Below, in pieces: positions 12,801 to 25,381 of a DNA stretch of 64,000 nt. The stretch lies in assembly GCF_965363235.1 (NCBI RefSeq), contig NC_134844.1, positions 54,184,872 through 54,248,871 of the forward strand, in the 5' to 3' direction. The notes beneath the pieces are model-generated. The model worked only from the letters and a program-made list of their open reading frames with translations. It was not told where the DNA came from and did not search any database. Numbering within the stretch: position 1 is the first letter of the stretch; the number at the start of each line of letters is the position of its first letter. The position numbers were made by a program, and so were the translations under genes. The DNA comes from Mytilus galloprovincialis (Eukaryota > Mollusca > Bivalvia > Mytilida > Mytilidae).

Positions 12801-13489
12801 CCCCAACATTAGACAATGTGCATCAATTTAAACTATAAACAACAGGGGTCCGAATAATGACCATTAATAAACAAAAAAAACAAGCATGACAGAGAGTTAC
12901 CAACGACAACAACTGGAGTACATTCTTGTGTCACGCACATATATAGAATATGCCAGATTTTAGAATGTTATTATTATGTTTCTTGGATTCGTCTCGCGAC
13001 TTTGTTCGTAAATAAAAGACTAAATTACATTGATTTATTTTAAGACAGACAGCTAGATACCATAAACATACTATGTATACACATGCCAGAGTCTGAGCTT
13101 GATTTGCTATATGATATAAAAACTAAACCGACGATAAAAGGTCATTTATTCAAAATCATAAAATGCAAAAAATACATTTTGCAAATAAAACATTTGACAT
13201 AAAAGTTCATATTTAATATGAAATAATAATACATAATTAATACGAAATTACATCAACTAATATCATATCAATTGAATAAATGACAAAGAATAGCAAAGGT
13301 GGGAAGAAAAATTTGCCCCATAAATAAACATATATACATCTCTACTTCAAAAGATAACTTTAAGGGAGGTATGTGGGTGGGAATTTTGAACAAATTGTTT
13401 GAACACATCAAATGCTGATGATACAAGGAAGTGACCACAATGCACTTACACGTGAACTCGTGCTGACCCGCAAGATCATTGACCAATAA
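12801..13489. other. Spacer without recognised gene
   Basis: No coding frame, repeat family or structured element recognised. Confidence 0.55.
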
Positions 13490-13990
13490 GAAAGATGAAA
13501 TCCAATCATAAAGTTGAGAATGGAAATGGGGAATGTGTCAAAGAGACAACAACCCGACCAAATAAAAAACAACAGCAGAAGGTCACCAACAGGTCTTCAA
13601 TGTAGCGAGAAATTCCCGCACCCGGAGGCGTCCTTCAGCTGGCCCCTAAACAAATATATACTAGTTCAGTGATAATGAACGCCATACTAATTTTCAAATT
13701 GTACACAAGAAACTAATATAAAAATAATACAAGACTAACAAAGGCCAGAGGCTCCTGACTTGGGACAGGCGCAAAAATGCGGCGGGGTTAAACATGTTTG
13801 TGAGATCTCAACCCTCCCCCTATACCTCTAACCAATGTAGAAAAATAAACGCATAACAATACGCACATTAAAATTCAGTTCAAAAGAAGTCCGAGTCTGA
13901 TGTCAGAAGATGTAACCAAAGAAAATAAACAAAATGACAATAATACATAAATAACAACAGACTACTAGCAGTTAACTGACATGCCAGCTC
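13490..13990 (+). repeat. Dispersed repeat family R3
   Basis: Matches 49605-50078 over nearly its whole length (for example 'ggtcttcaatgtagcgagaa', 'cttcagctggcccct', 'ctactagcagttaactgaca'). The second copy sits inside another transposon, so this is a dispersed repeat rather than part of the segmental duplication. Confidence 0.75.
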
Positions 13991-14285
13991 CAGACTTCAA
14001 TTAAACTGACTGAAAGATTATGATTTCATCATATGAACATCTGGCACAATCCTTCCCGTTAGGGGTTTAGTATCATACCATCATAACATATATGAGAAAA
14101 ACATAACCCGTGTCATGCCAACAACTGTTTTTAGAATAAATGTCTTTAGTTCCGACGCAAAGACCTTATCAGTGACTCAATATTAACGCCAAAATATGCA
14201 ATCTTTAATAATCATGCATTGGTCATAAGTGAAATTTCTCTGCACGTGAAAACATTTTATCTAATTTCAACAATTTATCGTTTAA

Positions 14286-15025
14286 TTAAGGTTTATGTAC
14301 CCTTCTGTAGCCATTTTTGTACGAACTTTTCAAACTTCAATTGTATCAAAACTACAGATATTATGAATAATAGAGATAGGCCATTTTGAACATATTCCAA
14401 GGGGAAACTTGATGTTTTTTTTACTGTTCCATTGCATTTGATAGAAAAAGAGGACTTTGTGGCAAATAAATCAAGATTTTTATAGAAAATCCACAGCCTT
14501 TATCCTTGTACTCTCATATTTGGCAATTGGATGACTGATAGATATAGGATTATTGCATGCAGTGCTAGCATTGATTTCCTTAAAACAAGTTTATAAATGT
14601 AGTTATTGGTTAAGACAAGTATAAATATGGCCAAAATCAAGTACACCTTTTAGGGTGCGCTCGACTTTAGTGACTCAGCACGAGGTGTTTTGGAATTTAC
14701 AGGTTACTTAGAACTTTTTGTAAAAAATAAACACTAGCACATCATAGAAAATCAAGTGAGTAATTTATGTTTCAAATTTTAAAACAAAAATCTCTGTATT
14801 AAAGGCTGTGGATTTTCTATAAAAATCTTGATTTATTTGCCACAAAGTCCTCTTTTTCTATCAAATGCAAAATCGACAGTAAAAAATAATGCTTTGCATC
14901 AAGTTTCCCCTTGGAACATGTACTAAATGGTCAATCTCTATTATTTATTATATCTTTAGTTTTGATACAATTGAGGTTTGAAAAATTCGTACAAAAATGG
15001 CTACAGAAGGGTACATAAACCTTAA
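14286..15025. mobile_element. TTAA-flanked fold-back element
   Basis: Arms of about 215 bp (14290-14505 and 14805-15021) are inverse complements with few mismatches; termini are GGTTTATGTACCCTTCTGTA and its complement. TTAA lies immediately outside both ends (14286-14289 and 15022-15025). The central 300 bp is non-coding. The TTAA flanks are shared with the 5.8-kb element at 1570-7403, but the terminal sequences differ. Confidence 0.75.
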
Positions 15026-16285
15026 GTAGGACACTCTGACCCTTTGACCAGACTAGAGACATCATACATTTAGAGTATTAATAGCTCACTCTTTTATTTA
15101 AGTCGGCTAGTAATAACCAATTAAAACAGAATTATCTTCTCTGCTGTCTTAAATTATTTTATTCCGCTTAATTTTCAATTAGCAAATAAAATTGGTTATC
15201 TTCATAGGTATTTCATCTGTTCAAATTATTATATGCGTATAAATGATATTAAATCTAACAGTAGTTGTCTGAGAAAGACTTTCAGTTGAACAGGGAACCA
15301 CTCTAGGGAACCATGATAGCATAATTAGTGATACAACTTTTATTGCGTAAACCCCTGAGGGTTTACGCAGTATATATTGGACGATATATGTAGTCTTTCG
15401 GAACACCGGATGTTATCTGTCCTTTCTATTGCCACCTTTCATATACATGCGCAATAGCTTATCAATTGACCTGTTGAATAAGCATTAGCATCATGAGTTG
15501 CTATAGAGATGCAAAATTTATCATGACACAAGCTATGTTAATGAGCATTTGAATACTTCCTTGCACGCAATTGCAAGCTTATTCTATTTACCTTACATAT
15601 ATCCGTAATAATTATTTTAATTAGAGTCAAACGTTGAAACCTGGTTACCAGCTGTGTTAATTCATGAGATAAGATTTCATGTAAACAAGCAATGACATAA
15701 CAAATTAAATGTGCCGTTTTAATAACGATTGATAACCTTACAATTAATCATGCATGCAATTTTAGCAGACTTAACAGGATCGACGTTAAGATATCAAATG
15801 TTTTTTTATAGACACCGAGTGATGATAGATGTAGACAGATAATAATTTCTATCATATATGGTCAGGGAACAGATTATCTAACTATATGTTCCTATTGTAA
15901 TTTTAAAGGCTCTTCAAAATGTTCGTAAAAATAAAAATAAATAATTATTATTTCTTGAAAACGATCAGATGATGGATTTTCGGTTTTAATATATATTAAG
16001 TACGACAATGTAAAATAGTGCAAGGGGATTTTGAGCCACCTCACTGATCAGTGTAGGCTACACAGTACCCCCCAAATGAACAGTATAAAACTATCCAGCA
16101 AGAGAGAAGAAGATGGGTCAATATAGAAAAATTAACAAGGCAACTTCAGTACAATTTCAATATATACATGTATTATTATATAGATTATTCTAATGATAAG
16201 TCAATGTCAGAGGGAATATCTTTTTAAATATGGCAGGAAAAACAATTAGACAACTCTCCATGAAGTGTTAGACACAGTGTAGTCA
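15026..16285. other. Spacer with one short perfect hairpin
   Basis: No gene recognised. A perfect 11-bp stem with a CTGA loop (TGCGTAAACCC ... GGGTTTACGCA) lies at 15344-15369. Confidence 0.55.
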
Positions 16286-16339
16286 AAGTTAGCAGTTACA
16301 TGACTTTTTTTTGTATACTATACATGTAACTGCTAACTT
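16286..16339. repeat. 17-bp perfect inverted repeat
   Basis: AAGTTAGCAGTTACATG at 16286-16302 and its exact complement at 16323-16339, separated by a 20-nt T-rich spacer. Could be a MITE remnant or form a hairpin. No flanking gene is apparent. Confidence 0.7.
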
Positions 16340-16839
16340 CAAACCAGAAACAAAAAGCAAATATGAACTGCACCAAAAAAAGACAACCACCAAACAACAT
16401 GCTTCTTACTTGGAACATTCAGAAAAAATCTTCAAAGCGAGTTAAAATTTTTAATAAGTTTTTGTTTTTAACAAAAGCGTTTTGCCATCTAAAACTTTTA
16501 AGAGCAGAAAGCACACAACTTAAAATTGCCAATGCTTACTACCCTAAGCATCACAAAAATCTTGCAGAGCAGGTGTAAAGATATTAATAATGATCAATAT
16601 CAAGCCATTGTTCAAATAACCATGAACATATCAAATTTTATAATAAAAAAAACCACCACAGCTATTTACAGGTTCACGTACTGCATTTCCTGAACACAAG
16701 TAATCATCAATTAATTACATTTCTTCACATTTGTAATTGAACTTTAGCCTAAAAAAATAACTCTTATAAAAAACCAGCACCTTAAAATGGAACATCCAGT
16801 GGTTGACTCAGCATATTGTCTTTCGGGAGAGAGAAGAAA

Positions 16840-17660
16840 CAAATATTCCTTGGTCGTGGGCAATGATTCCTTAATGCGGGGATCACACATTGTCGATTAT
16901 TGCTCCCGTTTGAGATCAGACAGCAATAAGACACGAAAAGTGAAAAAGTCGGATTACTATCCTCAATTATCTGGAATGTCCTATCATTGTCTGAACGCAG
17001 TCGTTTAAATTCGTAACAGATAGGCTACGGGTCGGGAATGGTCTTGATAGTTCGGCGAAGCACCCGACATTTAGGTGCGTCCCGTAACAATCGGGGAAAC
17101 TCAGCCGACTTTGTCTAGCCGGATGACAAGCGTGACTATGTCGTGGCAGATTCTGCTGTATCGGATAAAAATTCTAACATTGTTCTGTGTTTTCTGGACG
17201 GTGTCCTGTGGAACGGGAATGATCTGGAGAAATTTTTCATTGATGTTTTTCTGCCGATTGAGTCCAGATTGCATCCAGATCTAGTCGATTTCAAACCGTC
17301 TTTGCCGAAATCGTTCCGGAACAGTCCTGTTATTAATACGAAATTCGCCAATGATACCCACCTCAGAGTCCCGACAATTACAGAATACAATACGACTGAG
17401 ACCAGACAAAGACGTTTGCAATGAGATAGAGAGGATCGTGATAGAATTCCGTTCCGACAGTACCTGATCATCCCGAGTATGTCGACAGTTTTCGAACGGA
17501 TAACTTCTGTCAGCGTCGGTTCACTGTCTGGTCACTGTCTGATCTCTGTCGGATTACATTCGGTAGAATCGGGATGCAGTTGTGACCAATTCGGTCGAAT
17601 TTTACTTTGCGAAAGATACAAATCGGATTAGAAGCGGATTGAGAACGGGATTATCGTGAA
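16840..17660. other. GC-richer island with short inverted motifs
   Basis: Clearly richer in CG-containing words (TCGG, CGGA, GTCGG) than its surroundings. The phrase GAGATCAGACAG near 16912 recurs inverted near 17540, flanked on both sides by TCGGATTAC-like words, suggesting a symmetric element. Overlapping frames on both strands (about 17136-17471) look like by-products of the composition. No protein family recognised. Confidence 0.4.
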
Positions 17661-18689
17661 AAAATTCTCTTGGAAACTGTTGAATATCGACGCTTCCTGA
17701 ACAATATCTGATTGTTGTCGTGATTAATTAATTAAAGTTTGAATTTCCTTCCACGATTCACAGGATCTTGATCAGACTTTTAACAAATTTTAATTGGGAA
17801 TGGTCCTGTCAAGGACGGCAGTAAAAATCGTGATTGTGTGATCACAGCTTTAGCGAAAATATATCAACCCACATTGAATTGTAATTTCATTAAGTAAACA
17901 ATCAATGTCAGTTTTTAATTCTTATACCACAATAATTATATAAAACAATACATCTTAAGTAAACAATTATCTAATATTTAATACCAAACAAGCATTTGGG
18001 TTTACGATTGCATTTCTTTTTTTAAAGAAAGCAACTTGTCTTACAATACTACGTTATATTTACAGTACTTGATGACTGTTAGTTAACTTTTGTATTGAAA
18101 TTTTAAATCTTATTTATATGATTCTTAGTTTGTCGGACTTTATAAGACAAAATAAAGATAATTTGTTCACATTTATTTTATTTTTAAAAAGTTCGATGTA
18201 TCATAACATTATACACGATATTGGATGCAGGACCACGGAAACAAGATAACAAGTTTAAATCGCGTGAATATGAGCAGATGCAACAAAATCCCAAAAAAAG
18301 AACAAAAAACAGTTCTGTAAGTGACAAAAATAAAGGCAACATTATTATACCTTTGTTCGGAATTCATAAATCGATTGAGAAAAAAACAAATCCGGGTTAC
18401 AAACTTAAAGTGAAGGAAACACATATAATTAGTATACTATTGAGCGCATTTATCCTCAATTTTTAATGCAAACTCATAGACAAGTAAATGTTGACTCAGA
18501 ATGATCTAAATGTAATCCTCTTTCACCAAAAATTTCATTTCTGCCAGTGTGATGATTAGTTTAAGAAAACAATGACACAAAAAGCACTATTTGTGTCAGA
18601 GTAGGGCTACTTTTACGTTCTAAATTAGAGGGAGTAAATTGGTGGTCTGACACCAGTATAGACATGAATAAAAGCCATGTTGAGTGTAA
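17661..18689. other. Spacer with fragment of R2 (18339-18430, inverted)
   Basis: Contains 'aaatcgattgag' and 'aaatccgggttacaaac' in inverse orientation to the R2 copies at 33420-33480. Otherwise nothing recognised. Confidence 0.5.
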
Positions 18690-19649
18690 TTGGAATGAGA
18701 CAGTGTCCATACTATTATCTGTTATCGTGTATATTTCTCTAAATGGTAAACAACATATACATGTAGACCTGTAACTGATTTGTCGTTAATGATTGGCAGA
18801 TATATTTAAATCATCATGCAGATGAAAAACTTTGCTCATATGGTCCTTTTAATTCCTGATTTGGTTGCGGAAATATCTTAGAAATGTTTTAATGAAAGAA
18901 ATGCGTGAAATAGTCTTTCATTATTGTGCATATCTGTTCAGCATTTACTTAAAGAAAGAAGTAGGTATGAAAACATTCCTCAACAATAAAACGTTGTATA
19001 GGTTAGACAATACTTGATCATGCGTTATGAAGATTTAAAGCCCAAGGTATGGGTAAGTAAGTTTTAAAATATGGTTAATAAATAATGAAGAGTAGAAATC
19101 AGAACTGTACATATTAAAGCAATTGATACCAACAATAAATTTTCCAAATCCTCCCCTAAAGGCTTATGAATTTGAGACTATTTCTCAGGAGATGATTATT
19201 ATCCACCCCTTCTTTATCAAATGAGAGAAGAGAATAAAAGATAAACGACAAAAAAACAAAAAACTGATCAACAAAACGCAACCAGAAACTGAAAGAAAAA
19301 TTAATGATTTTGTAACGTGACGTGCCCTGGTGAATATTGCAGAGTCCCAATGCATGCCTCAGACAATTGCTAATATGCATTACTCACGAGGATACCTACT
19401 ATTGACGATACCTAAATAATAGTACTAACAAGTTCTACATAAATGTTCATTTGATGATATCTGCATTGTTTTGATGTAAAAGTCGACACTGCTTTGTACT
19501 AGGTATGAGGAAAACTATAACTACTTATGATTTTCGTTTTGTTTAACTCAATAAACTATATTACTTGTTTTTACATCCTTTTGATGTATCTAAGTATATC
19601 TTTACGCTTAATATCCATGACTATTATAATAAATTATAATTCCAGTGGT

Positions 19650-20440
19650 TCCCAATACCTTATAGTCCAAAACAAATGCAGCAGTAGTTAGCCGCTGTTA
19701 AAAAGTAATAAATTGATTGAGAGAAAACAAATCACAATATAAAACCGAGGGAATCGTATCAAATATATGTGGAAACCACGGACCAACAGAAACACTGAAC
19801 TGCAACAAAAACAAACGTCAATGTAACAAACATAGTAACGAACTCCCAATTTCCTCACATGGAATAGGACATTTAAGAAAAAAATTGTGAGCTGATCCTG
19901 GTTTTGTGGCTAGTCAAACATCGGGCTTAATGACAATGTTAAACAGTTCCCCATCTTTTCATTAAACATTTCCCTAAATGCAAAATACAAAAATAAATGA
20001 TTGTCCCTCGTGTTAAATGGTGGACGATTGACATTTTTTAAACAGTTATGCCCTTTAGAAATATTAAGTAAGTGCACCACAGAGGATATTTGAACTCTGT
20101 TATTTGATCTATTAGTGAATATATTTTTTCCCATTAAGGTTTCCATGTACACGTTTTCCCTTCATGTTTAATGTATCAGGCCACATATGCCAAGTGAGGT
20201 TATTCCAGAGGTTAACACCTTGTTTCTTTTATTTATAACGTTTGACATGGCGCATGCGTACCAGTAGTGTACAAGGGAGGGGCAAAAGATACCAAAATGA
20301 CAGTCAAACTCCTCGATCAAAAATAAAATGACAACGCCATGGCTAAAAAAGAAAAAGACAAACAGACAAATAACAGTAAACAAGACACAACATAAAAAAC
20401 TAAAGACTAAGCAACACGAACCCCACCACAAACTGGGGAT
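19650..20440 (-). repeat. Dispersed repeats (R2 inverted, then a second repeat) within Y1
   Basis: 19650-19920 is an inverted R2 copy, homologous to 63650-63960 ('gattgagagaaaacaa', 'gatcctggttttgtggctag'). 20260-20440 contains 'acaacgccatggctaaaaaa' and 'agacaaacagacaaataa'. Block Y2 keeps only the ends (51465-51580), joined at an A-rich microhomology. Confidence 0.55.
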
Positions 20441-21059
20441 ACATGTATCTTTGTAATCTGTTCATTTTTAATTTCAAATCTCAGAGGTTTTAAACATGTA
20501 AAAGTTTTTTAAGAATATGTATATTAATATTGAAAATTTGCACTTCCAGTGTGTGCACTTTTTAATTTGCTCAGTCTTGCAAACGATGAATCTAAATTAA
20601 TGCGACTGTGTTCCTGATCACAATATACATTTGTTTGATATATTTTAGATTGAACAGGGAGGAGTTCATTTTTTTTTCTTTAATCAATTTGGAAAATTAA
20701 ATTACACTAGTATTATAATCAATTGGACCAAATTCATCTATAAATAGGACAAATTGTGCATTTTAAGGATATGATCATATATTTCTTCTGCAACGTATAC
20801 ATGTAGACAACAATGTATATCATAAACCATTGACTGTAGTACTTTATAGATTTAACATACTCGGGTAAAGCATAGTCACTTTCATCAATTCAATTTGTGT
20901 AATTTTAAACCTTTGAAGACTGATATCAATGATCGGATTATTGATATTCGATTGCATTTCGTTTTTCAAATTGTTTCTTATCAACGTATAATTGGTACCT
21001 GAAGATTATTTAATATAAATGTGTTGTTGTTCATATCATTGTTTTACATAAGAAAATAA

Positions 21060-21428
21060 GAAATGGTATGATTGCCAATAAGAAAAAAATCCTCCAGAAA
21101 TCAAATGACGTAGAAATTAACATCGTAAGATAACCGTATGGCCGCAAGCAATGAGCTAAAATTCATACATCTTTAGCAGCTATAAAGACCACAAAAATGA
21201 CAAATGTAAACCATTTTAAACGTGGAAAATAGGCCTGTAATTTGGATGGACTACACCACATCTTCCTATATCTGATCTATAAACAAAACAATGAAAGAAA
21301 AAACAAATATAATATACAGCAATAAACGACAATAGAATTACAGGCTTCTGACTCTGGACATGCACGTAAAGAATGTGGAAGGGTTAAACAAGATTGCTGG
21401 CGCCATAACTCTTCCCCTACCCTGGGAT
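21060..21428 (-). repeat. Dispersed repeat R1 (inverted), target of the Ngaro insertion
   Basis: Homologous to 52450-52846 in Y2, with the same 'aaatggtatgatt' start and 'ctcttcccctaccctgggat' end. The Ngaro element joins directly after 'gggatagtg'. Confidence 0.75.
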
Positions 21429-21491
21429 AGTGGAATATTACAAGTTCACAACGGTTCCTCTCATATATAAGATATTGGATTCAACAAACCA
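21429..21491 (-). repeat. B2 split direct repeat (3' end of Ngaro element)
   Basis: 63 bp, 61 identical to B1. Starts at the host junction 'gggatagtg' and contains 'acaagttcacaacggttcct'. Defines the downstream end of the element. Confidence 0.85.
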
Positions 21492-21785
21492 TAAGAGGTT
21501 TGAAAAGGGGTGAAAGGAATCAAGTGAACTAGTTAATACAAACTATTACCTGGTTCTCAGATATTAACCATCTGGCTTCTTCAAATAACTAGTTGACCAC
21601 ATAACATTCTAATAGACTCGTATTTGTGTTAAACGATCGTTAAATCTCATGTTCAGTTTGAAGCTGTTTAGATATTTCATGCGCATTTCAGTTCCGAAAA
21701 TAAAATACCAAAAGCTTCATGCTATATACCAAGCACAGCCTATCTAAAGGTTCAAATAAGTACAAGTCCCAAAGTTGCGTAATCT

Positions 21786-21822
<37 letters not shown>

Positions 21823-22081
21823 GTGGCCATTTTACCATCTATTTTACAATCTCCAATAATCGTTACTACTTCGGTTCCTACCACACCAAATGAGAAAACG
21901 AAATAATGTGTATTTTTGTACCTACCGAATATATCATATTCAAAACCCATAATATCCGAACACCTCTAAAAAAGAACAGGAACAAAAGTTTATAATAAAA
22001 CCATTGTGACAGGCCGAGCTTTTTCTTTTTCTTTTTCCCCCCTGTTTTTCTGTTTTAGCTTTTTGTATTATGTATTATGCG

Positions 22082-22114
<33 letters not shown>

Positions 22115-22175
22115 ACCATGACCTCTCAATCAGCAACGCTTATGCATTCAATCCACATAGCGATCATGCCCTAAC
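21492..22175. other. Non-coding segment between B2 and A2
   Basis: Contains two long T homopolymers (about 21787-21821 and 22082-22110). No coding frame is supported. This is the expected 3' segment between A2 and B2. Confidence 0.6.
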
Positions 22176-22264
22176 TATGACCTCCAATTGAGTGACGATG
22201 AGACCAAGAGTGGCCGCGCTATCTTATACATTCGAGGTACCGAAAGGGGTAACTTGGAATAGTG
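22176..22264 (-). repeat. A2 split direct repeat
   Basis: 89 bp, 88 identical to A1 (31412-31500), overlapping the AGTG at the start of B1. Landmarks: 'tgacctccaattgagtgacg' and 'ggtaccgaaaggggtaact'. Confidence 0.9.
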
Positions 22265-22323
22265 GAATATTACAAGTTCACAACGGTTCCTCTCACATAT
22301 AAGATATTGGATTAAACAAACCA
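22261..22323 (-). repeat. B1 split direct repeat
   Basis: 61 of 63 bases identical to B2. Directly abuts A2, forming the circle-junction sequence of the element. Confidence 0.88.
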
Positions 22324-22539
22324 ACGATGTATAAACGGGTCTCATTGAAATGATTTGACATGACTGACTGGCTAAATACAAAACCTTATGCTATGTTCCA
22401 ACCTCTTTATTCAACAACTATTACCATAAAACATATCCAATACTTATAAAAAAGAAGCTTTCCCATGTTAGAAGAAGACTTTATTATTCTTTTGTTCAAC
22501 ACAATCATAACTAATTGAAACTGAAACTTTTCAATTTGC

Positions 22540-23840
22540 TCAAACCAGTATATTGATTTGAAACTTTATCAAAAGAAGTCCTTTCCCTAAATTTTCCGCA
22601 GCCTGCGACAAAATTGAGGCCGGTCCTTTAGGACTTATCAATTTCCCTACATTGGCATAATGATCAACCATGTTTTTTGTGCCCCACCCTACGTGTTGAT
22701 TTATCCCTTCATCATTAACACCTGGCATACGCAATGTAATTGCACATCCTCTCCTACTGCTATGGGAAGTTTCCCCTTCGTATAATTTCAACACATTTAA
22801 ATGTAATTTGAGTCTCTCTGTCATGCAAGATGAAGTAACTGGTTCGTTAACGATTTTTCGTGACACTTTGTCTCGTATACGGAAAACATACCCTTCAGCA
22901 AGAGTAATGCCTAACTCCTTAGCGTTGGTGATGTATTTTGTTAAGTTTTTAACCGGACAAATATCAGAATCCTTTGAAGGAAGAACTATGAAATTTCTCG
23001 GATTATCCAAATTAGCGACTTTTCCGGCCTTTTAGACACAAAAATGTCCTCTGAGTCGGGTATTTGAAAACATCTGTCTGCCGTCAATAAACCAAGGTCG
23101 CCCCCTCTGCTACCAGAATGATATAAAATTGAAAAATAAGCCAGGTCTCTTGCATAGAGAAAGTTCGAAATAGGATCTTTCTCAACTGAAGCTCTATATG
23201 ATAAATGTCTGCATAGCTTTCCCAACTTACTAAACATTAATGGAGGAGCTTGTTTTACAGAAATGTTAGCGTTAGCCTGCTCCTAATTAATGACCTGTGG
23301 ATGTTTTTTTAACAAATGTGAGGCAGCAGGGTTACCCGTAAGAAGCATAGGATTCCACTCTCCTGATCTACCCTCATCTCTAAATAATGCTCTGATTTTT
23401 CCCAGTAAAGAATCAACAGACTTTGATGCCAAAGTCCTTGGGCATTGGCAAGTTTGAAGGCCGTGTTTCGTGCGTAAAGGGCAGCTAATATCGTGTATCT
23501 GTGTTTTCCCACCCTTTTCTTTGAAAATGAGAAATTTCCTAATGTCTTCTGGACTTGCATTAGTAAGATTTTTCCGCGAATCTAAAAAGATGAAAAAATT
23601 TTCAATCTCTTTTTTCAAACTACATTTCTGATTAGAATAGCTAGCCGCGTCTAGCAGAGCATCTAGCTGACTAATTCTATTGTTTATTTTATTTAAAACT
23701 TCCTCCTTTTTTATCTCGTCCTGGTAATTAGTAGCTTTATTTTCCCTAGCAAAACCACACGCTTTGCAGTACTTAAAGTCAATGTCATTTGTTACTGCAC
23801 ATCTTGAACACGTTATGTAGGGGCACCAAATTTTTTTCAT
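22540..23840 (-). pseudogene. Tyrosine recombinase of the Ngaro element (one stop, one frameshift)
   Basis: This integrates the circular DNA form. N-terminus (23840 down): a zinc-ribbon-like CSRC-x10-CKAC pair after an extra cysteine, then a helical core-binding-like region to about 23283. Catalytic domain: first Arg in GSRGGDLGLL (about 23120), then HSSRRG with the H-x-x-R pair (about 22760), GW in HVGWGTKN (about 22690), and nucleophile Tyr in DHYANV (about 22660). All the main catalytic positions are retained. An in-frame TAG at about 23276 and a one-base frameshift near 23015, where two frames overlap, break the reading frame. The order RT-RH-SGNH-YR and the flanking B1/A2 support the assignment. 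Confidence 0.88.
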
Positions 23841-23972
23841 GAGATACTCCTAAAACAAAATATATAAAACCTGATAATAAAAACTAAAATACTTTGTTAA
23901 GTGTTGACTCAAATTTTTATATCACATATATATTTCCATCTATTTATCGGTATTGTTACACAATCTTTCAGA

Positions 23973-23975
<3 letters not shown>

Positions 23976-24004
<29 letters not shown>
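23976..24004. repeat. (TA)n microsatellite
   Basis: Short alternating TA run between the recombinase and hydrolase regions. Confidence 0.9.
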
Positions 24005-24008
<4 letters not shown>

Positions 24009-24019
24009 CACAAGAAAAA

Positions 24020-24580
24020 TCACCAAACATTTTTTAATACACCATGCAAATTGTTAAGAAAAATTAATTGACCTTCTTCATTCAAGTGCACACAATCTCT
24101 CAAATGTCTACAATTAATGTTTGAATTGTCCATGAACATCCAACAATAACGCTTGCATAAACTTTCTATCTTTTCATTAATGATAGCCGATCTTGCGTTT
24201 ATAGCTTCATCTTTACACCTAATTATTGATGATAATACAATAGATACGTGCCTATCACTCGTACGCGTGCACTGAAGTATATGTGCTAAATGTTCTAATT
24301 GTTGAGTTGTAATTAATAACTGGCTGAACTCGCTTTCAAACAGAAAGGATTTGCTTACATTATTGACACCTACATGAATAAATAAAAGTCTAGGCGGATG
24401 CATTCTAGTTAGTCTCTCAATTTGGGGTGTTATTTCACTCACAAGAGCACCTCCTTGTGAAAACACATTTACCTATGGTTTTTAAAATCTTTTCGCCACT
24501 GTAAAAATCTTATCATTGAATCACCAATACATAACAAGTGAAATTTAGTAGAAATAAGTGGTTCATTAAGAAATAACAAT
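24020..24580 (-). pseudogene. SGNH/GDSL hydrolase domain of the Ngaro element (frameshifted)
   Basis: SGNH hydrolases are serine esterases/lipases. Some Ngaro elements are known to carry one, role unknown. Block I (IGDSMIRFL) lies at about 24500-24525, block III as GVNNVS at about 24365-24380, and block V as DCVHLNEEG (Asp-x-x-His dyad) at about 24075-24095. The GDS segment and the rest lie in different frames, separated by a shift near 24470; a second shift separates the region from the RNase H frame upstream (stop at 24590). This suggests that the ancestral protein was one RT-RH-SGNH polyprotein. The catalytic Ser, Asp and His are all present. Confidence 0.7.
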
Positions 24581-24589
24581 TTTCCATAA

Positions 24590-25378
24590 TTAAAGAGATT
24601 GCTTTGAACTTATGCGAACTGCCCACAGATTTCCAGATAACCCTATACCATCTAGATCATAACCTTTCTTTGTAGGATATTTCAAAACACCCTTTTGTCC
24701 CTTGTTACCAACAATAAAAGCATCGTGTATCAATTCATAAAATGTTGGAACCCATGTGGCTATTACTCCATCCGCACGTAATATCACGGTACAATTTAAC
24801 ATATTCTCCCTGATGAAAGACAACACCGGTAATAATAATGCAAAAGGAGGAAATAAATTTACACCTGACGACAACGGAGAAACAGTTGGAGTGAAATGTT
24901 TTAGAATTCTACCATTTCTGTCGATCATGCTATTAGAATCTAAAGCCATCAAGTCGATCGTGTGTCCTGTATTGTCACCAAAATACTCTTGTATTGTACT
25001 CCATATATCGCTATCTAATTTCGCATCCGATTTACTAAGTTTTCTCGATGGATCATCTGCTAAATTCAATTTAGATGGTACAAAATGTAAATTTAACATT
25101 ACGTCTAAATCCAAAGTTAATTGAAAAATTTCTTTAAGAGTGGAATTGAGCATCATAGATTTGGAACCTTCATTATTCCAAGCACCTATCAAGGCCTGAT
25201 TGTCTACGTTTGCGTCCACCCGTCTACTCTTTATGTTTTCCCGTATAGATCTTAAAACATATAACAAAGCTTTAGCCTCTAATACCATAATAGGAAGCAA
25301 TAACATTTCATGTGCCCACGAATCGCCCACTTTGTGCTCTGTATCATCAATAATACTAAAATTACGAGGTCCAATTTG
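24590..25378 (-). pseudogene. RNase H C-terminal part and linker of Ngaro Pol
   Basis: RNase H removes RNA from the RNA:DNA hybrid. Visible motifs are the Glu helix (LEAKALLYVL), Asp in VDNQALIGAW, and VPSKLNLADDPSR near the C-terminal catalytic Asp, the usual DIRS-type RNase H layout. The first motif, with its Asp (NIYTDASMFKWGG), lies in the upstream frame near 26040, so the domain is split by a repeat inserted at about 25380-25973. A TGA (25379-25381) lies at the edge. The segment after about 24950 is a linker towards the SGNH domain. Confidence 0.8.
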
Positions 25379-25381
25379 TCA

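Noticed and set aside
17136..17471. Overlapping frames on both strands in the GC-richer island
   Set aside because: Mutually overlapping antisense frames in compositionally biased DNA; neither shows a domain.
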